A DNA stretch of 64,000 nucleotides from Pseudobdellovibrionaceae bacterium (GTDB taxonomy: Bacteria > Bdellovibrionota > Bdellovibrionia > Bdellovibrionales > Bdellovibrionaceae): NCBI GenBank assembly GCA_019637875.1, contig JAHBUW010000005.1, positions 62,001-126,000 of the forward strand, in the 5' to 3' direction. Position numbers and translations under genes: made by a program. Of this stretch, positions 9,579-16,076 are shown in pieces. Numbering within the stretch: position 1 is the stretch's first letter; each line of letters begins with the position of its first letter. The notes under the pieces are model-generated. The model saw nothing but the letters and a program-made list of their open reading frames with translations, was not told the origin of the DNA and searched no databases.

Positions 9579-10742
9579 ATGAGCGACAAAATTTTGAATC
9601 CGGATTACGTACCGGAACCCGATAAAATGAACACCAAAAAGGGCCTCGAGGGCGCGGTCATCGACACGACCTCGATTTCGAAAGTCACCGCGGAAACCAG
9701 TTCGCTCATCTACCGTGGTTATCCCGTGCAAGAACTCGCCGAACAGTGCCGCTTCGAGGAAACCGCTTACCTGCTGTGGAACGGTGAGCTTCCGAACAAG
9801 ACGCAGCTGGCGGAATTCGAAAAGCTCGAGCGTTCGTACCGCGAAATCTCGAAGGACAACCTTCAGGTCATTCGTTTGCTTCCGAAAAAGTGCCATCCCA
9901 TGGATTCCATCCGCACGGGCGTGAGCTTCCTGGGCACCGAAGATCAGCGCATCTGGGACAAGGCATCGAATCCCGATAAGGCGATGATGCTGCTCGCGAA
10001 AATCCCCACCATGGTGGCGGCGGATTACCGCTTCAAAAAGGGTCTGGATTTCATTCCCCCGAACCCCAATCTCTCCATCGCCGAAAATTTCTTCCAGATG
10101 TGTTTCGGCAAAGTCCCCTCGGCGGACGTGGTGAAGGCGTTCGACGCCTCGCTGACTCTGTACGCGGAGCACTCGTTCAACGCCTCAACCTTCACGACTC
10201 GCGTTGTGACTTCGACCGAATCCGACATCTACTCGGCGACGGTGGCGGGTATTGGCGCCTTGAAAGGCCCGCTCCACGGCGGCGCGAACGAAATGGTCAT
10301 GCATATGATGATCGAGATCGCGGATCCCACAAAAGCCGAGCAGTGGATGATCGACGCTCTGGCGCAGAAGAAAAAAGTCATGGGCTTCGGTCACCGCGTG
10401 TACAAATACGGCGACTCGCGCGTTCCCACCATGAAGAAGTACGCGCAGAAGATGGCCGACGTCACCGGCGAGCAAAAGTGGATGCAAATGTACGAGAAGC
10501 TCGAAAAAGTCATGGCCGAGAAGAAGAAGATCTACCCCAACCTGGATTTCCCGGCGGGTCCCGCCTACTACATGATGGGCTTCGAGATCGACTTCTTCAC
10601 CCCCATCTTCGTGATGGCCCGCACCACCGGCTGGTCGGCGCACATCATCGAGCAAGCGGCCAACAACCGTATCATCCGCCCCTTGTCGGAGTGGGTGGGC
10701 TCAGAAGAACGCCACGTAAAACCTTTGTCGGAACGCCAATAG
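9579..10742 (+). CDS. prpC: 2-methylcitrate synthase (citrate synthase family)
   Basis: A 387-residue citrate synthase-fold enzyme of the short type, the usual PrpC length (389 in E. coli). Active-site segments are visible: GPLHGGANEMV (His), GFGHRVYK (His) and a later ARTTGWSAHIIEQ. It condenses propionyl-CoA with oxaloacetate. The operon with prpD and prpB favours methylcitrate synthase, though a dual citrate activity cannot be excluded. A strong AAGGAG (9566-9571) precedes the ATG, and a rho-independent terminator follows at 10817. Confidence 0.92.
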   Translation: MSDKILNPDYVPEPDKMNTKKGLEGAVIDTTSISKVTAETSSLIYRGYPVQELAEQCRFEETAYLLWNGELPNKTQLAEFEKLERSYREISKDNLQVIRLLPKKCHPMDSIRTGVSFLGTEDQRIWDKASNPDKAMMLLAKIPTMVAADYRFKKGLDFIPPNPNLSIAENFFQMCFGKVPSADVVKAFDASLTLYAEHSFNASTFTTRVVTSTESDIYSATVAGIGALKGPLHGGANEMVMHMMIEIADPTKAEQWMIDALAQKKKVMGFGHRVYKYGDSRVPTMKKYAQKMADVTGEQKWMQMYEKLEKVMAEKKKIYPNLDFPAGPAYYMMGFEIDFFTPIFVMARTTGWSAHIIEQAANNRIIRPLSEWVGSEERHVKPLSERQ

Positions 10743-10816
10743 GTACCGGGGGCGCCGAGCCTTCTTCCCTGGTGTCGCTACCGCGTCACCAAAGGAGCGA
10801 GTCCCGAGTATCTAGC

Positions 10817-10848
10817 AAAACGCCCTCTCCGGAGGGCGTTTTCTTTTT
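10817..10848 (+). terminator. Rho-independent terminator of the prp operon
   Basis: Stem AAACGCCCTC/GAGGGCGTTT with a TCCG-type loop followed by TTTCTTTTT, 75 bp after the prpC stop. Confidence 0.88.
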
Positions 10849-10873
10849 CGCCTCATCGTCCGCGTCCCGGCCC

Positions 10874-10919
10874 GCCGAGAGGTACCACGTACCGCGTGCG
10901 GTACGTGGTACCTCTCGGC
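10874..10919. repeat. GGTACC palindrome, copy 1
   Basis: A perfect inverted repeat with 22-bp arms (GCCGAGAGGTACCACGTACC and GC, then its reverse complement) around a 2-bp centre. The core GGTACCACGTACCGC/GCGGTACGTGGTACC is shared with copy 2 at 11981-12033. It lies between the prpC terminator and the arginase-family gene and is not part of any gene. Confidence 0.9.
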
Positions 10920-11043
10920 CTCTCCGCGACCAAATCTTCTGTTTCATGAATCGAGTGCTTGCTCTTCATCCTGAAGAAATCCTTAAACTTCGCCGACCGT
11001 GACCTGACTTGTTGCTTCCCGCGGAGCCACTCATCATGGCGTC

Positions 11044-11976
11044 ATGGATATCGCATGGATTGGCGCCGCAAATGGTTCAGGATCGAATCACTGGGGATCG
11101 CGGGATGGGGCTCACTTTCTGAAGGAGCAGCTCAGCGGCTCGGATCTCATTCATTTGGCGCGGATGCCGATCATCGAAGAGGACCCGACCGGGTTCGCCA
11201 TGAAAGCGCTGCCCGCGCTTTTGGATTTCAATCATAGACTCGCACTGAAAACCGCCAACGCTCACCGGGCCGGAGACTTTCCGGTGATCGTTGGCGGGGA
11301 CCATAGCTGCGCCATCGGGACCTGGTCCGGGATCTTCGCGCGTCAGTCGCGGAAGCTCGGCATGCTCTGGATCGACGCCCATATGGACGCGCACACCTTC
11401 AACACCTCGGAAACCGGAAACATCCACGGCATGCCGCTCGCGACGCTTCTGGGACGCGGATTCGCGCCCTTCGTGAACCTCCTCGAAGAAGGCCCGAAGC
11501 TCGACCCGAAACGCACGGTGCTTTTCGGCGTACGGAGTTACGAGCGCGGCGAAGCGGAACTCCTGCAATCACTGAATGTGCGTGTCTATCTGATGGAAGA
11601 AATCTTCGATCGCGGTTTCGCGGTCTGCTTCCGCGAAGCGAGCGATCGCGTGCGTGGCGGAGGCGGACTCCCCTTCGGCATCTCGCTGGATCTCGACGCG
11701 CTCGATCCCGCCCAAGTCCCGTCCGTCGGCACCCCGGTCCGCGCAGGCCTCGACGCCGGCGAGCTGCTGCGCGCCTTCCCCCAAATCCTGGGCGACGAAG
11801 ACCTCCAAGCCTTCGAACTCGTCGAGTTCAACCCCCACGAGGACGTCGCCGACCGCGGCCTCAGCTTCGTCATCGAAGTCCTCAACCTCGTCCAAAACGC
11901 CCGCCTCGATCTCTCGGTCGCAGCCCTACGCCCCTACACCCAAAAACGCCGCCCGCCCGCCGGACTCCGCCCGTAG
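11044..11976 (+). CDS. Arginase/agmatinase (ureohydrolase) family protein
   Basis: A 310-residue ureohydrolase. The binuclear manganese motifs are intact: GGDHS (about residue 83), DAHMDAH (about 114) and SLDLDALDP (about 217). The length and the opening MDIAWIGAANG resemble arginases of the RocF type, which hydrolyse arginine to ornithine and urea. The family also contains agmatinase and formimidoylglutamase, so the substrate is not proven. The ATG at 11044 has only a weak GGAG upstream. The gene stands alone, bracketed by two related GGTACC palindromes, with prpC upstream and convergent oxyR downstream. Confidence 0.85.
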   Translation: MDIAWIGAANGSGSNHWGSRDGAHFLKEQLSGSDLIHLARMPIIEEDPTGFAMKALPALLDFNHRLALKTANAHRAGDFPVIVGGDHSCAIGTWSGIFARQSRKLGMLWIDAHMDAHTFNTSETGNIHGMPLATLLGRGFAPFVNLLEEGPKLDPKRTVLFGVRSYERGEAELLQSLNVRVYLMEEIFDRGFAVCFREASDRVRGGGGLPFGISLDLDALDPAQVPSVGTPVRAGLDAGELLRAFPQILGDEDLQAFELVEFNPHEDVADRGLSFVIEVLNLVQNARLDLSVAALRPYTQKRRPPAGLRP

Positions 11977-11980
11977 GATA

Positions 11981-12033
11981 GGGTACCACGTACCGCACGC
12001 GGTACATGGTACCGCGTGCGGTACGTGGTACCC
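11981..12033. repeat. GGTACC palindrome, copy 2 (extended)
   Basis: A perfect inverted repeat with 25-bp arms around ATG. The left arm starts GGGTACCACGTACCGCACGC (then GGTAC), and the right arm is its exact reverse complement. It fills nearly all the space between the convergent arginase-family gene and oxyR and touches the oxyR stop codon. It contains the same core as copy 1 plus an extra nested GGTACMTGGTACC centre. Confidence 0.9.
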
Positions 12034-13001
12034 TACGACTCCGTGATCGGGAGGACTTCGAGGTCTTTGGGGCGGATGCGGCGGACTTCGTCGGGGATGC
12101 TGGCCAGGATGGCGTCGCCCAGGACTTCGATGAGTTCGGAGCGGAAGTGTTCGCGGCGGTAGACGAGGCCGATTTCGCGGGCCGGGACCGGGCGTTCGAA
12201 GCCCACGAGTTTGGTGTCGGCGCGGAGGTTTTCGGTGGCGAGCGACGGGAGGAGCGTGTAGCCGCCGTACTGCTCGACCAGATTTTTCAGCGTTTCCAGA
12301 TTGCCGCTTTCGAACTGGTAGCGGCGTCTCCCGCCCCGCACTTTGCGGTTCGAGCACAGATCCAAAACCTGATTGCGCATGCAGTGCCCCTCTTCCAGAA
12401 GCCACACGTCGTCCATTTTCAAAGAGGTGTACTTCATCTTCTTCTGGGCCGCGTACTCGTGGTTTTTGCGGCAGAAGACCGAGAAAGGTTCGTAGTAGAG
12501 CGCGACCTCCTGAATTTTCGGGCGACCGAGCGGCGTCGCGAGAATCCCCACGTCGATCTCGTCGTTTTCGAGAGCGTCGATGATGTCGCTCGTGCGCAGC
12601 TCTTTGATCACGAGCTCGATCTCGGGATAATTCGATTCCAGATGCGGCAGGAGTTTCGGTAGCAAATAAGGAGCGATGGTCGGGATCACCCCGAGACGCA
12701 GTTCGCCCGCCTGCGCGCCCTTTTTCTCGTTTTGGATGAGACTCTCGATCCGGCGCGCCTCGTGCACCACCGCGGTCATCTGCTCGACCAGTTTGCGTCC
12801 CACGTCGGTCAGCAAAATCGGTTTTTTGGAGCGGTCGAAAATCACGACGCCGAGCTCTTCCTCTAACTTTTGGATCTGCATCGAGAGCGTCGGCTGAGTC
12901 ACGTTGCAGGCCTCCGCCGCCTTCGCGAACTGGCCCAGACGATTGACGGTCAAAACGTACTCAAGTTGAGTCAGCGAGAAATTGAGTTTTGATTTCGACA
13001 T
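12033..13001 (-). CDS. oxyR: OxyR, LysR-type peroxide sensor and activator
   Basis: A 322-residue LysR-type regulator: N-terminal winged helix-turn-helix (about 1-65) and a C-terminal regulatory domain. The OxyR-specific redox pair is present as EEGHCMRNQVLDLC, giving Cys207 and Cys216, equivalent to Cys199/Cys208 of E. coli. An in-frame upstream start exists at 13037, but ATG 13001 has GGAG 6-8 bp upstream and matches the family start. It is divergently transcribed from ahpC across a 223-bp region holding a candidate OxyR half-site, so it should activate ahpC (and ahpF) under H2O2. Confidence 0.95.
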   Translation of the reverse strand: MSKSKLNFSLTQLEYVLTVNRLGQFAKAAEACNVTQPTLSMQIQKLEEELGVVIFDRSKKPILLTDVGRKLVEQMTAVVHEARRIESLIQNEKKGAQAGELRLGVIPTIAPYLLPKLLPHLESNYPEIELVIKELRTSDIIDALENDEIDVGILATPLGRPKIQEVALYYEPFSVFCRKNHEYAAQKKMKYTSLKMDDVWLLEEGHCMRNQVLDLCSNRKVRGGRRRYQFESGNLETLKNLVEQYGGYTLLPSLATENLRADTKLVGFERPVPAREIGLVYRREHFRSELIEVLGDAILASIPDEVRRIRPKDLEVLPITES

Positions 13002-13095
13002 GAAGCTCCAACATCCCGGATCAGTCCTCGAAACCACGAGGAGGCCGCCCTATCGACAGAGTCCAAAGAACGACCTATAGACCCGTCGCATCAAT

Positions 13096-13110
13096 ATAGA
13101 GAAAATCTAT
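13096..13110. promoter_or_regulatory. Candidate OxyR binding element between oxyR and ahpC
   Basis: ATAG (13096-13099), seven bases, CTAT (13107-13110) match one ATAG-N7-CTAT half of the published OxyR consensus. A further CTAT (13123-13126) and ATAG (13149-13152) lie downstream, but not with the full canonical 7-base phasing, so only the first element is called. Confidence 0.5.
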
Positions 13111-13180
13111 CAACACCTAAAAACTATCAATTTCCCCTAATGGCGTCAATAGTCTACTCTGGCTTTGTACCCAATTGAGA

Positions 13181-13201
13181 GTTATGACAAAGACTCATAA
13201 C
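13181..13201. repeat. Inverted repeat in the ahpC leader (possible operator)
   Basis: GTTATGA-N7-TCATAAC, perfect 7-bp arms, 24 bp upstream of the ahpC start and just before its AAAGGAGA ribosome-binding site. It could be a second regulator's operator or a leader hairpin. It does not match the Fur or PerR consensus well. Confidence 0.4.
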
Positions 13202-13224
13202 CCGCCATCCCTAAAGGAGACCGA

Positions 13225-13794
13225 ATGGCAGCGACTCTGATCAATACGAAAGTGCCCGACTTCAAAGTTCAGGCTTACCACAATAACGACTTCCGCACCG
13301 TCACCAACAAAGACCTTGCGGGCAAATGGTCGATCTTCTTCTTCTACCCTGCGGACTTCACATTCGTCTGCCCGACCGAACTCGGCGACATGGCGGATAA
13401 ATACGCGGCTTTCCAAAAGCTGGGCGTCGAAGTGTACGGCGTTTCGACCGACACTCACTTCACGCACAAGGCATGGCATGACGCTTCGGACACGATCAAA
13501 AAGATCAAGTACCCGATGCTCGCGGATCCGACCGGCGCCCTCTCGCGCGCGTTCGGCGTCTACATCGAGGAAGACGGCATGGCTTACCGCGGAACTTTCG
13601 TGGTGAACCCCGAAGGCCAAATCAAATTGGCGGAAGTGCACGACAACGGCATCGGCCGCAACGCCGAAGAGCTGTTCCGTAAAGTGCAAGCGGCTCAGTA
13701 CACCGCGACTCACCCCGGAGAAGTTTGCCCCGCGAAATGGCAACCCGGCGACAAGACCCTGAAGCCCGGTTTGGACCTGGTCGGCAAGATCTAG
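13225..13794 (+). CDS. ahpC: Alkyl hydroperoxide reductase subunit C (2-Cys peroxiredoxin)
   Basis: A 189-residue typical 2-Cys peroxiredoxin, nearly the length of E. coli AhpC (187). The peroxidatic cysteine is C49 in FVCPTEL and the resolving cysteine is C168 in GEVCPAKW. It reduces H2O2 and organic peroxides and is recycled by AhpF, encoded next. The ATG is preceded by AAAGGAGA (13213-13220). Divergent oxyR and the ATAG-N7-CTAT element support peroxide induction. Confidence 0.97.
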   Translation: MAATLINTKVPDFKVQAYHNNDFRTVTNKDLAGKWSIFFFYPADFTFVCPTELGDMADKYAAFQKLGVEVYGVSTDTHFTHKAWHDASDTIKKIKYPMLADPTGALSRAFGVYIEEDGMAYRGTFVVNPEGQIKLAEVHDNGIGRNAEELFRKVQAAQYTATHPGEVCPAKWQPGDKTLKPGLDLVGKI

Positions 13795-13806
13795 TCCCGA
13801 TTTTGA

Positions 13807-13840
13807 AGCGCCGGTTTCGGCCGGCGCTCTTCCGAGTTTC
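13807..13840 (+). terminator. Weak hairpin between ahpC and ahpF (possible attenuator)
   Basis: AGCGCCGG (13807-13814), loop TTTCGG, CCGGCGCT (13821-13828), followed only by a mixed CTTCCGAGTTT rather than a T-run. It may lower read-through so that ahpF is expressed less than ahpC, or act as an mRNA 3' stabiliser. Confidence 0.4.
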
Positions 13841-14027
13841 CTCCGGGAACCTCGGTGACCCGCTCTCAAAACCCGAGCGTGTTTCCGAGTTTTCCGGCCG
13901 CCGCAGGCCCCACTTTCCCGCAACGACGATCCTCCTTCCGCGGGAAATCAGACCCGCAAGGTCGGCGTGCGACCGAAAGCAGGCGCCTGCCCGCACCGGC
14001 CCCCATTGAAGAGTGAAAGGACAAATC

Positions 14028-15608
14028 ATGCTCGACCCGCAAATGTTAGAACAACTCCGCAGCGTCTTTGAAAAACTCGAGAACGTCGTCGAGCTCCTTG
14101 TCGAGCCGTCGGAACATCCCGATCGCGCCGAGCTTGTCGAGATGCTGAGCGAAGTCGCGAGCACCTCGCCGAAAATCCGCGTCGTTGACTCCGAAAACTC
14201 CAAACCCGTGGCCGGGCCGCAGTTCCGCATCCGCACGACCGACGGCAAAGCCCCGCGCGAAACCGGCATCGTCTTCCGCGCGATCCCCGGCGGACACGAG
14301 TTCACAACTCTCATCATCGCGATTCTGAACGCCGACCTCAAAGGCAAGATGCCCGATCCCGCCATGGCCGCGCGGATCAAACGCCTGAATAAAAATATCC
14401 GCGTGCAGACCTTCATCTCGCTGACCTGCGAGAACTGCCCCGACGTCGTCCAGGCGCTGAACCAGATCGCCATCCTGCACGGCAGCTTCCACCACGAGAT
14501 CATCGACGGCGGCTACGCGCAGGACGAAGTGAACGCCATCGGCATCCAAGGCGTCCCGAGCCTCGTCGTGGATTCGAAACTCATCCACTCGGGCCGCAGC
14601 AATATGCTGGATCTTCTGAGCAAACTGGAAGCGCAGTTCGGCGTCGACCAGAGCGTCCAGGACGTCCCCGTCGACATGAACCTCGGCCACTTCGACGTCC
14701 TCGTCATCGGCGGCGGTCCCGCGGGCGCGAGCGCCGCGATCTACTCGGTCCGCAAAGGCCTTTCCACCGCGATCATCACCGAAAAAATCGGCGGCCAGGT
14801 CCAAGAGACGAAAGGGATCGAGAATCTGATCTCGGTCGTTTACACGGAAGGCCCGCAGCTCGCCGCGCAGCTGAGCCAGCACATCAGCCACTATCCGGTG
14901 AAGCTCTTGGAAAACCGCCGCGTGAAGAAAATCGAGAAAGGCTCAAAACCCAAACGCATCGAACTCGAAAGCGGTGAACACCTGACCGCCGAGTCGATCA
15001 TCGTCGCCACCGGCGCGAAGTGGCGCGAGCTCGGCGTCGAGGGTGAGAAGGAATACCTCGGCCGCGGCGTCGCCTTCTGTCCGCACTGTGACGGCCCCTT
15101 CTACAAAGGAAAACCCATCGCCGTCATCGGCGGCGGAAACTCCGGCGTGGAGGCCGCGATCGATCTGGCGGGCATCGTGAAACACGTGACCGTTTTCGAA
15201 TTCAATGCGGATCTCAAAGCCGACCGCATCCTGGTGGACAAGCTGAAGTCGCTGCCGAACGTGACGATCATCACGAACGCGAAAACCTCGAAGATCGTCG
15301 GCGACGGCGGCAAGGTGACCGCGATCGAATACGTCGATCGCCAAACCGAAAAGACCGAAAAGCTCACCCTCGACGGCATTTTCGTGCAGATCGGTTTGAT
15401 CCCGAACAGCGGCTTTCTGAAAGAGACCGTGGACCTTTCCAAGTTCGGCGAAATCAAAGTCGACGAGAAAGGCCGCACGTCCGAACCCGGCATCTACGCC
15501 GCGGGCGACGTGACGACCACGCCCTACAAACAGATCGTGATCGCCATGGGTGAAGGCGCGAAAGCGGCGCTCGCCGCGTTCGAAGACCGCATGTACCACG
15601 CGGGTTAA
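14028..15608 (+). CDS. ahpF: Alkyl hydroperoxide reductase subunit F (NADH:peroxiredoxin reductase)
   Basis: A 526-residue flavoprotein disulfide reductase (E. coli AhpF 521). The N-terminal tandem thioredoxin-fold domain carries C134-E-N-C137. The FAD site GGGPAGASAA is at about residue 228, the thioredoxin-reductase-type redox centre is C351-P-H-C354, and the NADH site GGGNSGVEAA follows. It transfers electrons from NADH to AhpC. An in-frame GTG at 14013 exists, but the GTGAAAGGA there acts as ribosome-binding site for ATG 14028. The gene ends at a strong terminator. Confidence 0.96.
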   Translation: MLDPQMLEQLRSVFEKLENVVELLVEPSEHPDRAELVEMLSEVASTSPKIRVVDSENSKPVAGPQFRIRTTDGKAPRETGIVFRAIPGGHEFTTLIIAILNADLKGKMPDPAMAARIKRLNKNIRVQTFISLTCENCPDVVQALNQIAILHGSFHHEIIDGGYAQDEVNAIGIQGVPSLVVDSKLIHSGRSNMLDLLSKLEAQFGVDQSVQDVPVDMNLGHFDVLVIGGGPAGASAAIYSVRKGLSTAIITEKIGGQVQETKGIENLISVVYTEGPQLAAQLSQHISHYPVKLLENRRVKKIEKGSKPKRIELESGEHLTAESIIVATGAKWRELGVEGEKEYLGRGVAFCPHCDGPFYKGKPIAVIGGGNSGVEAAIDLAGIVKHVTVFEFNADLKADRILVDKLKSLPNVTIITNAKTSKIVGDGGKVTAIEYVDRQTEKTEKLTLDGIFVQIGLIPNSGFLKETVDLSKFGEIKVDEKGRTSEPGIYAAGDVTTTPYKQIVIAMGEGAKAALAAFEDRMYHAG

Positions 15609-15611
15609 ATG

Positions 15612-15641
15612 AAAAGGGAGGCCCAAGCCTCCCTTTTTTTA
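15612..15641 (+). terminator. Rho-independent terminator of ahpF
   Basis: AGGGAGGC-CCAA-GCCTCCCT followed by seven T. It begins 3 bp after the ahpF stop and just overlaps the 3' end of the convergent VOC gene. Confidence 0.9.
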
Positions 15642-16022
15642 TTCCGAATCGTGATCCGCCGGGAAGGGCTCAAAAACCTCGATGGCGTGACCATCGGGAT
15701 CGAGCGCGATGAAGACGCGCCCCGTGGGCATGCTCTCCAGATCCATCATGATGTCCGCCCCCGGCAAAGCGCGGATGCGGTCAAAAATCTGCTGAATACC
15801 GACGAGTTCAAAACGAATGGAAACATTCGTCGTCCCCGCACCGTCGCCCGGCTTCGCGATCGAGTGCAGAACGAGCTCGATATTGGCCAGCACACCCCGG
15901 TGAACGGCGCCGCCCTTGTTCACGGTATCGGGATGCAGTTCCGCCCCCAGCGCACGGTAGAAGTCCACCATCCGCGCGGTTTGACGGGTGTTAAATGTGA
16001 TGGTCACGAGCTGCGCCGACAT
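15639..16022 (-). CDS. VOC (glyoxalase/dioxygenase) superfamily protein
   Basis: A 127-residue single-domain vicinal oxygen chelate protein with the beta-alpha-beta-beta-beta pattern. It opens with ITFNTRQTARMVDFYRALGA and ends with the classic GRVFIALDPDGHAIEVFEP. Members include glyoxalases, fosfomycin-type resistance proteins and dioxygenases, and the substrate cannot be told. It is convergent with ahpF and divergent from pepN, about 54 bp away. Confidence 0.8.
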   Translation of the reverse strand: MSAQLVTITFNTRQTARMVDFYRALGAELHPDTVNKGGAVHRGVLANIELVLHSIAKPGDGAGTTNVSIRFELVGIQQIFDRIRALPGADIMMDLESMPTGRVFIALDPDGHAIEVFEPFPADHDSE

Positions 16023-16076
16023 GACTCTATGCCATCGTCATTGACAGGTGATGTCAAGATGAACGAAGTGAGAGCC

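Noticed and set aside
13181-13201. Fur or PerR box
   Set aside because: The GTTATGA-N7-TCATAAC repeat matches neither consensus closely enough to name it.
15609-16076. N-terminal extension of the pepN frame
   Set aside because: It lies over the terminator and the antisense VOC gene; family homology begins at 16077.
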